From Pontederia crassipes (Eukaryota; Streptophyta; Magnoliopsida; Commelinales; Pontederiaceae): a DNA stretch of 64,000 bases. The stretch is taken from contig CM060189.1 in NCBI GenBank assembly GCA_030549335.1, positions 26,559,001 through 26,623,000 of the forward strand, given 5' to 3'. The translations under genes were made by a program, and so were the position numbers. The number at the start of each line of letters is the position of its first letter. Positions within the stretch are counted from its first letter, which is position 1. A model generated the notes under the pieces. That model was not told the DNA's origin, made no database searches, and saw nothing but the letters and a program-made list of their open reading frames with translations. This document shows, in pieces, positions 44,067 through 55,442 of the stretch.

Positions 44067-44799
44067 ATAATCGATCTACCATGAAAATCTAGTGCAAAAA
44101 TTCATTGACATCAAAATGCCCATTAAATAAAGATGACTCTATCCTCATCTCGTGAGTTAATTAAAAACAAGATAAAAACTACCATATCATGGGAGAGAAA
44201 AAAAAAGAGAAAGAAAAGGGATAAGGATGCAACCAGTTGAAGATAACAAAATAAAGAAAACAAAAGATCAATTAAGAAAAAAAATAAAATAAGAAATGAT
44301 TGATGGGAGAGAATATGAGCATCGAGACAAAGAGGTAAATCTCCTCGAAGGCTCTCAATCACTTGACGTAGCGGGGGATCGCAAAGTGGAGGAGATTATA
44401 ATTTTGGAACAAATTTCGAAAGTGGTTGATGATTCGAAGAATCATCAATAATTTGATAAATTCGAAATTCACTGAGAAACAAAACAACTTTATTGGAATA
44501 ATTGGATAATAATTGAGCTATAATAATAAAAGAGTTTATGTTTATTTATAAGCACTTTACAATAAAATCTAAATTAATTTAAAATCTGACAAGATAAAAT
44601 AACAATAAATTAGAATCCTAACTAAGTAATCTATATAATCTAATAGAATATATCTTATCTCTTCTACGTAAAAAGACTTCATTTTCATAAATCCCTCCAC
44701 GTACAAGCTCAAGAATCTAGCATCACAGTCATGTCGACAACACCCATGCCACCACATTCTTTGACATGGACTGCTTTCTTTACGAGAACTTCCACACCT

Positions 44800-45180
44800 T
44801 GTGCTCCTTCGGGAACTACGGTGATGACTCACTCCCGGTCATGTCGATGCCAGAGGTGTCTCCGATGACTCACCATGCTACGACTCTTGTCCTCTCGGTG
44901 AGCAGGAGATCTGCACCATGGGTCACTTCTTCACATCACCGGGTGTCCAACTCGTTGTTGGAGGACACGCAACTGAGCGAGGAGTCATCTTCGCTACCTT
45001 CTTCTTCGTCATCGTTGTTGTCCAACTCCGTCGTTGGGTCGAAGATGGTATGCAGGTACGGGGTGGCGGTCATGACATTCTCAAAGGATCCCTAAGATGA
45101 CTTCTGGCGATCCATGTAGGAAATGGTGGAATCATGCCAGGCGAATCACAACCAGCAGTCGGATTGGGACTCAGAGAGAG
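44800..45180 (-). pseudogene. Degraded coding remnant, family not recognised
   Basis: On the minus strand a frame reads SYMDRQKSS, stop, GSFENVMTATPYLHTIFDPT, then an acidic run (ELDNNDDEEEGSEDDSSL) and stops again after NNELDTR. Base composition is more GC-rich than its surroundings. The plus-strand frame at 44766-45095 is Ser-rich and looks like a shadow. It could be an old retroelement or host exon. I do not recognise it. Confidence 0.3.
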
Positions 45181-45548
45181 AGGGGGAAGGTTAAAAGTCA
45201 GATAGTATATCTCGCGTGAGAAATTTTGACCACCAATTTTTTTTTAACGATCCAGGTCATTTGACATGTGCGCTACCATTGATCTCTAAAAGGATGGCTG
45301 GGACCACGCATGACATACTGTGAGACACTGCCTGTTACGTATGCCCATTTTACCCATAAATATACACATGTTAAATTATAACATAATAATATTATATTCT
45401 ATTAAGGTATTGGCTATATGATAGTCTATCATATATTTAATTCATATGTAATATTAACTTATTATATATAGTAATGTTTTGATTAACTAATATTATAATA
45501 ATAAATCTAGTTTAATTGAGATAACTAGAACGTCATAGTTTTTGTTAT
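45181..45548. other. AT-rich spacer, nothing recognised
   Basis: Mixed then AT-rich sequence without open frames of note or recognisable repeats. Confidence 0.4.
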
Positions 45549-46020
45549 GTGCATAGTTGTTAAACTTGGATCGGATCATGACCCAACCCAGGCATCTAAC
45601 TGGTTTATGGGTCATACCAAACCTGACCACCCTATTGGAGCGATTTGGCCAAGTCAAATCCGGTCAAAAATTGAATTGGACCGGCCAACCTCGACGGGTT
45701 GAATGAATCAATGGGTGATTCATCTTTAACTAAAAAATAATGAAGAGCTTGTGCGGACACCAAGATTTGAATCCTTGATCATAGTTTGTGTTATATGCAT
45801 AGTTGTTAAACCCAGAACGGACCAACCGGTCGGACTAATCTGTCCATGACCTAGGCATTTAATAAATTGACCGTCCTACTAAATCGGTTGACTCGATCAA
45901 GAACTGGGTTAGATCGCTTGACCCGGACGGATTGAATGAACCGATGGCGTCTTTAATTAAAAAAGAAAGAAGAAATTGTGTGGACACCAAGATTTGAATC
46001 CTTCGCCATTGAATAAATAT
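45549..46020 (-). repeat. Duplicated dispersed repeat of about 230 bp
   Basis: GCATAGTTGTTAAAC starts two copies (45551 and 45797). Each proceeds through CGGTC/GACC-rich sequence and ends with GGACACCAAGATTTGAATCC (about 45752 and 45981). The latter resembles a polymerase III B box (GATTTGAATCC), so a SINE-like origin is possible but unproven. Confidence 0.5.
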
Positions 46021-46622
46021 ATGTGTAGAGACCACCATGCTACACACCATTTTGAATAAATTAGTTATTTTATATATACAATTATCATCACTCATGTATC
46101 AATTTCTATGATATTTTTTAAAAAAATTATTTTATATGTTTTAAATTTCAAAACTTAAATATGAAAAAGTAATTACCTAACTAAATTTAAAATAGATGCT
46201 ATAATGATATTTCTAGTTTAAGTTAATATTAGGATTATTTCCTTATGCATCTTTTAAACTATCATAATTTTCGCATCTAACCCTAATATATGAACACACC
46301 GCCTCCCTAAATTATTTTACGATTTCCATTAGTCCATTCGTCACTTCTGTTAATTTTTCCATTATTTTTTTTATTTATTAAATGACTAAACTGCCCTTCT
46401 CTCATCTTTTCTAATATTTAAATGTTTAAAATAATACATAATAATAAATATAAAAAAAAGAGAGAAAATGAGGGAGGGGCATCATCAGCGCACACGAGGA
46501 ACAAAGACGAAAAGGGGGGTGTTGCCCCCCTATACACGTCGGAAGGGGGGCATCCCCCCACCCCTTATGCCCTGTCGGTGACTGCTGCGAAGGGGGGGGG
46601 GGGGTTTCGTCGCTGAAGCGTA

Positions 46623-47825
46623 GGGGTAAATTACACGAATGGTCATTCAACTTTAAGTTAATTTTTAATTGGTCCCCCAACTTTAATTTATAATCAGAAC
46701 GTCCTTCATCTTTCATTTTTTTTGCACACGTAGTCCTCTTGACCGGTGATCACAGGTTCCCCAATTGTCTTGCTTACGTGGCCGATTTTCTCTCTCATCC
46801 ACATCAGCTTAAGTCGGCCACATCATTATAAAAATTTTAAAAAAATAATAAAGAAAGATAAGGTTGTCACATCATTAAAAAAATTAAAAAATAAAAAAAT
46901 GAGTTGTGGGAGAGAAAGGGAGGGGGGCGAGCGCCCCCCTCCGGTCGAGCTCGCCGGAGGGGGGCGGTCGGGGGCGCTCGCCCCCCTCCCTCTCTCTTGC
47001 CATGCTAGAGAGAGAGGGCCTCTCTCTCCCGCACACGCGGGAGAGAGGAGGAGGGGGGCGACCGCCCCCCTCCGGTCGAGCTCCCTCTCTCTCCCGCGCG
47101 TGCTCTGGTCGAGCTTCGGGAACTCGACCGGAGGGGGGTGGTCGCCCCCCTCTCTCTCCTCGCCATGTAGGAGAGAGAAGGAGGGGGCGACCCCTCTCTC
47201 TCTCCCACACGGCGAGCACGCGCGGGAGAGAGAGGGAGAGGGGCAACCGCCCCCCCTCTAGTCGAGCTCGCCGGAGCTTGACCGGAGGGGGGCGGTCGCC
47301 CCCCTCCCTCTCTCTCTCGCACGGCGAGAGAGAGGAGGGGGCGGTCTCCCCCCTCCGTCTCTCTCCCACGCGTGCTCGCCGTGCGGGAGAGAGAGGGAGG
47401 GGGCGACCGCCCCCCTCTGGTCGAGCTCGCCAAAGGGGGGCGGTCGCCCCCCTCCTTCTCTCTCCAGCACGACGAGAGAGAGGGAGGGGGGAGCCGGAAG
47501 GTCGAGCTCAACCGGAGGGGGGCGGTCGCCCCCGTCCCTCTTTCTCCCGCAACTCACTTTTTTTATTTTTAAATTTTTTAATGATGTGGACAACCTCATC
47601 TTTTTTATTATTTTTTAAAATTTTTATAATGATGTGTCTGACTTAAGCTGATGTGGATGAGAGAGAAAGCCACGTAAGCAAGACAACCGGGAACTTGTGA
47701 TCACCGGTCAAGAGGACTAAGCGTGTAAGAAAATGAAAGATGGAGGACATTTTGATTATAAATTGAAGTTGGGGGACCAATTGAAAATCGACTCAAAGTT
47801 GGGGGACCATTCGTGTAATTTACCC
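46623..47825. mobile_element. Mutator-like inverted-repeat element (inner)
   Basis: It has terminal inverted repeats of about 280 bases (46623-46903 and 47550-47825), starting GGGGTAAATTACACGAATGG. Flanks TGAAGCGTAG (46614-46623) and TGAAGCACAG (47826-47835) look like a 9-10 bp duplication with two changes. It has no coding capacity. The 46905-47549 core consists of G/C palindromes. Confidence 0.82.
46905..47549. repeat. GC-palindrome array in the inner Mutator-like element
   Basis: Repeated GGGGGCGGTCGCCCCCCTC, CTCTCTCTCCCGCACGGCGAG and GGTCGAGCTC(G/A)CC units occur in both orientations. Every unit can fold on itself or pair with another. Open frames through it on both strands are Arg/Pro/Gly-rich low complexity, not genes. 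Confidence 0.85.
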
Positions 47826-48387
47826 TGAAGCACAGCAAGGGGGCATCACCCTACCCCCCCCCCCCCCTATTTTCACGTCCTTCGTGCCAGTCGTCGACGG
47901 GGCGATGCCCCCATCTGCGCATTCCTGGGACAGGCACGAAAGTGACGCATAGAGGGGGCATCGCTCCACCTGCCCTTTTCGTGCTTGTCACTGGCGACTG
48001 GCACGAAGGGGGGCGATGCTCATCCCTTGTCGCCCGCGGCATGAAAAGGGGGGTGATGCCCCCTCTAGGCATGCGCACCAACGATGTCCCCTCCCCCACC
48101 CCACCCCACCCCCTCCCCCACTTTTTTCTTTTTTTTTCTTTTTTTTTCTTTTTATATTGATTATATGTATTATTTGAAAATTTTAAATATTAGAAGAGAT
48201 GAGAGAAATGTAGTTTTAGTCATTTAATAAAAATATTTGATGAAAAAGTTAATAGAACTAGACGGATGGATTTAAGTAAAAATTACGAAATAATTTAGGG
48301 GGCACTACCGTGAATTCATATATTAGGATTAAATGTGACAAATTAAGATAGTTTATAGAATGTCTAAGAAAATAATCCTTAATATTA

Positions 48388-50000
48388 AATAGTTAAATTC
48401 AAGAAATATGAATTTATAAATTATAACCAAATTTATTAAAATTACATAAACTCATTCACATTTTATTTTTTTATTTAAATTAAAATTTATTAATCATATT
48501 ATTTTACTTTGGTATAGAAATATATTAATTATTTATAAACATATATTAATAAGTATGATTGTTTATATTTTATATTATTTTATTATCAATCGGTTCGACT
48601 ATCCGAGTTCACTAGTTTGATCGGTCTAACTTGACTCATAGACTTATCCAAGTTGACATTCCATTAGAGTCTTACAAACATTGGTTATGTGATAACCTGG
48701 AATGTCATTGGACCTAACCAACCTAGACCAAGGTTGGGAGAGAGATTTTATAGGAACGGCGGACCAAGATGAGGCTATTCAGGTCCTCAATATAATTTTG
48801 ATCGTCGCTAGTTTGACGTATAAATTAAATAACCTACCATATATGTGACAATATTCTAGACAATATAACAAGTTAACAAAAAATCTAAATCTGTAGACAT
48901 ATTTTATATCAACTTGATTTTATTATAGCATTATGTATTGATGACAAAAATATGCAGAGAAGTGTGAAAATAGAAGTTCGATTCAATCAAATTTGATCGG
49001 ATGTGTTTTTTAGTGGTGGCGAATATGACTTAACTTGTTTCAAGTCTACGTGAACCGAGTCGAGTGGTGGATAGCGTCATCATCATTTTTCCTTTTTTTT
49101 ATTTATTTTTGTATTTTTATATTATTTTATATAAAAAAATATTATTTAATATTTATGTAAAATAATAAATAAGTTTTATAAATAATTAATATTAGTTTTT
49201 CACACTTAAAATATATAATTCTAAAAATTTTAAATCAAATATAGACTTAAATTATAAAATAAGTAACATATTAACAAATTAAAAGACATCGGGACGAAGT
49301 TGCAATTGGATTAGGTCGGATCAAACGTCAACGAGGACTCTTGATCTAGTCTACGTTTATCTTATTTGTAAACATTTTGTGATTCTCGTTTGTTGTCAAT
49401 CATCAACAGCTAGCAATGGCATGAAATCGATTTGCATTTACATTTAGAATATTCTTTTTTCCACTTATAAGCTCAATACAAAGGATGATAAATAAAAAAT
49501 ATATAAAGTTAACCGTACACTTGTTGCATATATAATCTAAAAACTTATTTGGATCTAAAACTTAACAAGTTTTAAATTAAATTTAATAGTAGATTTCATC
49601 TCTGTGATAATTTCATTAAAAATTTATTAAATATTGACTCAACAACTGTGACAAATAAGTGATCCCCAACATCAGAAAAAGCTTAAACACTAATATTTGT
49701 ATTTCATTTATGCGTTGTTAAAATGAACCGAAGTTTAAGTTATAATTCAAAATACTCGTTTTTTATCTTTCACCGTCTAATTATCCAAATGCAGTTGTCG
49801 AATCGATTGGTTTAAATTTAATATTGTTTAAATAAAAATAAAGGTATTTTAAATCTAGATTAAAGATTGTTTTTTATACATTTTTCTACATATATTATAT
49901 AATAGCAAGCATATTCGCTTTCCCTATTACTTTTAAAAATCAAAATACATTATAATAGAAATTGTTTCTGAAAACATAATTAAAAAGTAACTTGCTTTTC
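48388..50000. other. AT-rich intergenic sequence
   Basis: No gene or clear element is found. A CGGTTCGACTATCCGAG-type stretch (48590-48640) and scattered GATCGG/GGTCGGATC words recall the 45.6-kb repeat. 49080-49270 is extremely AT-rich. Confidence 0.4.
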
Positions 50001-51668
50001 AATATTTTATTGCTTCCAGGACAGGCCAACCGCAAGAGGAAGGTGTGTGCGACAGTCCACCCGGTCGCCCCTTGATTGGTAAAAGAATAAAAAAGAAAAG
50101 TTGCAGACGAAATGATGAAACAATAATTCAAGAAAATTTTGAAGTAAACACAACAAAGATTTGATTTGGATCATCCGTCATCATTCCATTTTTTTTGTGC
50201 TAGCTCGAATTTACAATTCAAAATCGAAAAGATAAAACAGTAAACCAATACAATAATTTCAAAAACTCAAATTCGAAACTACTAACACCCCTCCAACGCT
50301 TAAAACTATTGCCGTTCCATTTTCACTACACAGTTAAACCCTCATCTGTGTCGAAATAGGTAACCTTTAACTTCTCACATCTCATCAAGGCCAACAGCCC
50401 CGAGATACATGCAAATACATTTTTTGAACGATACATTCTATCTTTTTTACTCAAATTGGATTTTATATGATAGTTATAGCTTTGAACACCATCCACCCAC
50501 CCACCCTAGATAACTTCACACAATTTGTAGATGACCCCAGTGATTTTTAAAGTCTATCACAATTCAGACGGCGGGTCAATGGAATACAGACCATGTCTTC
50601 TCTATGCGATTGTTGCGATTTTTTTCCTTTTTTTGAGATAGGTTCTCTATGCGATTGTTAAAGACAAATATTTAACATGATAATATCCCTCTAGCCTTGG
50701 GCAACAGAAGGAAAAAGACTGAATAAGAGTTCCGGCGCAATGCTATCAAAGCAACTGTTAATTGGTCCGACCACAGTTTCTAAAACAATACAAGCATTAA
50801 ACAAGATGTTCTGAACAAGATCATGTCTGTAATCCCAATACAGCTGCGGCTTCATACTTGAAAATGATAAATTTGGCATACATCAACATTGAAGATTCTG
50901 CACAAAAATATAAAAACAATCACTTCTGGACACATGGGAAGGAAAATACAACAATGTAGCCTATAAATAAAATGTGACAGAATCCTAAGCTTGTCATCCT
51001 AGCTATCACTGTATTCTGTAGTTAACTTTCAAACTTGCATTTGCCTGCCGAGCACCTCCCATCCATATGCCGGGTGCATTTTCCATTTCACAAACATAGG
51101 TCATAACTTTTTTCAGTTGAGCATGGTAAGTTCATGTGCTGACTTGAATTTTCATTTTTTAACAAAATACATCTACTATAGATGAATACCACGACTTCTA
51201 TTAGGAGAATGCCAACATTGCATTTCCGACAGACCCAGATAATATGTTGGACAAAGTAAACACAATTTTTCCATAACAAATAGAAGGTACCTAAAACAGA
51301 AGGCGCAATGATCTTGGTTATAACCCAAATCACACTTTCATACAATTGTATAAGACAATAGGCTCCTAACAGCTCTGCAATCAAACAGAAAATTAAGTTG
51401 TACTTTAATACAGCAAAAACTTGTGCCTTCGAGTAGTATACAAAGAAAATTGAACATGTCATCAACATATCAGAAATCACAATACATAAAAGAAATGGTT
51501 TAGTGGATAATCTCATGCATCATATCATGGCGAGAAAGGATGCACATTACAGAAAGTTGTTTCCAAGATAAAATCAGGAAGCAGAAAACTTGACTCTAGT
51601 TTCAAAATATGTAAAGATTAAGTGGAAATTTTCTAAGGAACTTACATTTAAGAGCCACTAATATGCAT
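50001..51668. other. Intergenic and 3' region of the PRA1 gene
   Basis: 50020-50080 is a GC-richer patch (GCGACAGTCCACCCGGTCGCC) of unknown origin. 50660-51668 lies downstream of the PRA1 stop and probably includes its 3' untranslated region. An open minus-strand frame at 51088-51516 is hydrophobic but has no family features. Confidence 0.35.
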
Positions 51669-54485
51669 TTACAGCTCACTATAATTCCTCCATACTGCTC
51701 TGAACTCCTCTCTGAATGTGTTAAGACGTGCTTTCAGATTTGGGGTTCTAAAGCTTGCATGCAGTAGTGTTGCTGCAGAAAGTACTTAGTTAAACATTTT
51801 GAAGGGACCATTCAACATTAAGGAACATAACACCCCTGTTTAGAAGGGCAAAAACATTTGTTTCGCAAACAGTGCCAATATTAAACAGCCAAGTACGGAG
51901 ATTACCAAGCAGTCCAATAACAAACGCCCAAAGAACTGTTAGAATGTTGCAGGAGGTCAACCACAGGATGCAACTAGCTACAATAAAAATGGACCTCTGT
52001 AAATATAATTCCTGCATGTATATGTCTGAAGTAGAAAGGCAAATTCATTAATATTCCGATTTTACCTGTTGAGAATATCAGGACAAACACCCAGCGAGGT
52101 CGTCCACATATATGAATTGCTCTTCTTGATGATGGCCGACCACGAATAACAGGGCTACATAGACACCTTGGTGTGCTTAGGTTATGTATAAAACAGTAAG
52201 TGTTTAATTATTTATAACCTAAAAATGGAGATGCTTACGCTATTGGTGGTCTCAATTTTGCAGCTAAATGTGGTGAAAATTGTCTGACAGTCCTTGTCAC
52301 TTTCTCATTAAAAGTTACTGCAAAACTGCAAAATTGTATACATTAGCATACACATATTGTTGCAACCTGGGCACTTATCATGTCATGATAAGTTCTCGAC
52401 CTGGGCACACTAACAAAAATCAGACCTGAAATATGAAGTGAAAGCTTTTTTTTTATAAAGGGACTATCAAGTGAAAGCTTATTTCATTTGTGAAGGTGAT
52501 TAGATGGTTTAATATGTAGTACCACACAGAAGTCATAATGTGCATTCAGTTATCTCCTATAATAGCAGCAGCTTGTTCAAACTAGCACACCACTAGTTAA
52601 TTGAATATCTCAAACATGTCATCGGTGCCAAACTAAAAACATGATGACAATGTAAATTGGCCTATGTGGATTGCACATAAGTTCTCATGACTTTTGTTCC
52701 AATAACAAACATGCCAATGATGCAACATTTAGCATTAAATAGGTCTTCATAATTCCTAATTCAACTGGCAGATAAGTTGAAGCCTGTAATTTCATTGGTA
52801 TTAAGGTGTGCACATGCATACAAATGCACATGCCACTCAGGCACGGCACATGTCATGGGCATGCCACACGTGTCTCGTTTTAATGTGCATTGCCATTCAA
52901 GCCACGGATCATCTCATGATGTGCCCAGATTATCCAATTGCAACGTATTTTTCAATTTAAATACTTTTGTACTTGGTTTTTCTAGTTAGCTTGCCAATGA
53001 AAATTATGTAATTCTTGTACTTATGGAAGTGCATTCGGGGAGGGGGGGAGGAGGAACCGGGTCATCCTTGAAAATGATGAATAAAAAATTTATAAATAGA
53101 AGTCCTTGGACTACAATATATTCATTTTTATACACTTGTACATAGAGTGTATAAATTTACATCTCAAACATACTAAACGTAAAATAAGTCTACATAAATT
53201 CTCGAGTAGAAAAGCTTTGCATGGGGTGGCAACCCAGACCAAAGCATCCATCCGATGGCAATGACCCTTCGAACGACAATGCCGGCACAGAGTTCGGGAG
53301 TACTAGTGCCATGACCGCACAGCCCTGCATCATGGCCCCTTGTGTCTGAGATCCACAAGCCTTCAAGAAGTGGCTTTTGACAAGCCGCACAACAAAACTC
53401 CCATTGCCTAGACAAATTAGGTTTTTTTAGGTGCCCTAGACACCACAAGTGGTTACACACTCTAAGCCTATGTATATGTGTGTGACTCTGCAATTTCACG
53501 TTGCTTAAGTTCTTTGTGCTTTATATAGGTAGATATAAATCCAAATTCATCATCCCTAACTGGCAATGTTAATGAACAATGATGTATCACCAACAGAATT
53601 CATACCTGTCGTTCAGGAAAGATATACTGAGTGCCGTCAGCATTGCAGCTACTATGGCCAGAGGCTTCCGAAGAAATCCCAACCCTAGGCAAAAAAAAAG
53701 GGTATGAAATATTGATAATGGAGAAACGTGGGTCGGAAATTTGATAAATGATTTTTTTCCCAACAACATGCCAAAGCCCTCATCTTACCAAGGATGAATG
53801 TGACCAAAATGAAGTAATTCGTCCGATAACTGAGAAACACGCGAATCAAAATGAATTCGAATTAGCAACTTAAATATCATTTTAATGCACCTAAACAACA
53901 AGAAGTTAAATGAGAAGACGAAAAAAGTGTCTATTAGAATCACTGACAAACAAAAAATAATATTTTGATTTTCTAGGGGACGATCGACAAGGATGCAACA
54001 AAATAGACCATCCAACAACAACAACAAAGCCTTATCCCATTAGGTGGAGTCGGCTACATGGATCATTCGATGCTTCGTTGATCCATCGTTGATCCATGTT
54101 CATGAGATTCGACAGGGTTTTACGCTCGGGGCCTAACACAACCCTCCTCCTTTATCCGGGCTTGGGACCGGCTATAAAATAGACCATCCAACGTTGCGAA
54201 GAATGCAGGAAAACAAAAACACAAGGAACATTGAAAGCTTCCGGTTCATTAAATAGTTCTACTGGAAAATAGAGAAAAACTATGAAATATGAGATGAACA
54301 CGAATCGAGGAGCAGATAAGAATTTACTAATAGAGATTGCATTTCAGGCGGCTGTTCCATTTGGAGTATGATTTGGGGAGGGTGAAGCGGGAGAAGAACT
54401 CGGAGACGGGGCGGGGCGGTGACGACCAGTCCACCTCCCGCAGCGCATCGATTAGATCCTCCGTCGTCACGTTACCCCAATCCAT
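51669..54485 (-). CDS. PRA1A: PRA1 family protein A (prenylated Rab acceptor)
   Basis: Seven exons on the minus strand: 54485-54328, 53829-53789, 53684-53606, 52325-52239, 52154-52066, 51977-51906 and 51772-51669. Every junction is GT-AG, the phases join without a break, and the total is 630 bases (209 residues plus TAA), the usual length of this group. Marks in order: MDWGNVTTEDLIDALREVDW at the start, WNSRLKCNLYYYRTNYF, LGFLRKPLAIVAAMLTALSI, VTRTVRQFSPHLAAKLRPP, ICGRPRWVFVLIF, LTVLWAFVIGLL, and AVWRNYSEL at the C-terminus. The family forms a four-helix membrane protein of ER/Golgi membranes that handles prenylated Rab GTPases in vesicle traffic. The start is chosen for the conserved MDWG, though the frame is open upstream. 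No defect is visible. Confidence 0.95.
53130..53500. repeat. Possible LTR fragment in PRA1 intron 3
   Basis: TTGCATGGGGTGGCAACCCA (53215) matches the LTR at about 5226 over 18 bases, and both are followed by GACCCTTC. The later AGGTGCC is also shared. Intron 3 (1280 bases) is the longest of the gene, consistent with an insertion. Ends are not defined. Confidence 0.35.
54017..54175 (-). mobile_element. SINE in PRA1 intron 1
   Basis: The 159-bp body is flanked by a perfect 17-bp duplication AAAATAGACCATCCAAC (54000-54016 and 54176-54192). On the minus strand it starts ATAGCCGGTCCCAAGCCCGG and ends AGGCTTTGTTGTTGTTGTT, the TTG-repeat tail typical of the Au-like plant SINEs. The tRNA-like head with a GGTTCGA B box is not present, so the copy is 5' truncated or of a related family. 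It lies in the same direction as the gene. Confidence 0.85.
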
Positions 54486-54640
54486 TTCCGATCGCCCGAA
54501 TTGAATCGATCGAAGAATCCGCGACGAAGCAGAAGAATCGTAATCGAGGTAGAAGTAGAGGTGGCGGTGGAGGTGGAGGAGGCGTTCTCTTCGATTGGGG
54601 TTTCGAGGGGAGAATTGAAACTTGTCCGACGACAAGATTC
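54486..54640 (-). promoter_or_regulatory. 5' leader of the PRA1 gene
   Basis: A CT/GGT-rich repeat (54555-54595; plus strand GAGGTGGCGGTGGAGGTGGA) and GATCGATTC-type words precede the start codon. Pyrimidine-rich leaders are common in plant housekeeping genes. No certain TATA box is seen within 200 bases. Confidence 0.4.
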
Positions 54641-55437
54641 AGTTCGAGGACGACACCCAAAAGAGGGAGAGGTTCCCTCTTCTCTTTCTTCCTTCCCTTT
54701 TTTTTATTTTTCCTTCGTGGAGGTCGCCCAATTTACGAACATAGCCCTCGATTTCAAGGAAAGTATCAAAATGCCTTTCTCGATCATTTATTATAATAAC
54801 ATTTTAAAAACACTATTTTAATTAGGGTTTATCAACTTTGAAAATAATTAGAGTAGAAAACATTTAACATCAAAAATTTATCTCCATAAACATTTTAAGG
54901 TAATAATTTAATTGTTAATCGAAAAACTGGATACCTGTGCTTAACACTAGAACTTAAAAAAAGGAAAACATGTTGTTGTTCTAATAATAATATATAAGAA
55001 AATACGGTGTACGGATAATATTTCTTCTGGGAGTATTAATCCGATGATAATGAATTAATCGAAAAATAATAATATATAAGAAAAACACTGAAATGTCAAC
55101 TACACAAATCCGCAATGATTGGGAAAAAGGTGCCGCTAAACTCAAAAAAGTATGCTTTTGATTATATTATTTTAATCTTATTTTAACACATTGAGATAGA
55201 CCAATATTCTTAATATGTGTTCTTATTTTTTCGTTTTGTAAATTTATTATTTCAAATAGTCATAACTCTAATAAACCAAATAAAAATTCAAGATAATGAC
55301 GAAGTAAAAATTTATAATCAAATAAGTACTAATTTTCAGAGTTTCGTGAGGACTCTTGTTGGACAATGAACAATTGACATCACATGAAACAATAATAAGA
55401 GAAACAAAGACAAAAGGAGAATGGAAGAATTGGGTAT
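54641..55437. other. Intergenic region upstream of PRA1
   Basis: C/T-rich near the gene (54670-54720), then AT-rich. No further gene or repeat is recognised up to the chromovirus. Confidence 0.4.
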
Positions 55438-55442
55438 GACCG

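Larger units (their letters stand above)
42896..44670 (-). mobile_element. Deletion derivative of an LTR element (chromovirus-like)
   Basis: Two direct copies of about 190 bases (42896-43100 and 44490-44662) share GATTGAGCTAT, AATAAAAGAGTTTA and ATATCTTATCTCT and flank 1.4 kb. Read on the minus strand, GAGTTCGAGGTCGAACTC then AAGAGAGAGACCGGAGAGA precedes the second copy; this resembles the end of chromovirus pol and a polypurine tract. Pol is otherwise absent. Gag-like pieces fill the interior. Confidence 0.5.
46232..48378. mobile_element. Mutator-like inverted-repeat element (outer)
   Basis: Long terminal inverted repeats (GGATTATTTCCTTATGCATC at left; the reverse complement of the right end reads GGATTATTTTCTTAGACATT) extend roughly 250 bases inwards. 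A perfect 9-bp duplication TTAATATTA flanks it (46223-46231, 48379-48387), typical of Mutator-like insertions. It has no transposase and so is non-autonomous. A second element sits inside it at 46623-47825. The remaining core is G/C-rich with GGGGGCGATGCCCC-like palindromes. Confidence 0.85.

Noticed and set aside
44766-45095. Ser-rich 109-codon plus-strand frame
   Set aside because: The minus-strand reading of the same bases looks more protein-like; the plus frame is probably a shadow.
46906-47646. Open frames of 110-250 codons on both strands
   Set aside because: They run through the GC-palindrome array and give Arg/Pro/Gly/Ser low-complexity peptides on both strands at once; there is no start context or family motif.
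51088-51516. 142-codon hydrophobic minus-strand frame downstream of PRA1
   Set aside because: It lies after the PRA1 stop codon, has no family motif, and T-rich minus-strand sequence gives hydrophobic residues by chance.
53173-53499. 108-codon minus-strand frame in PRA1 intron 3
   Set aside because: It sits inside an intron and partly in an LTR-like fragment; no known domain.
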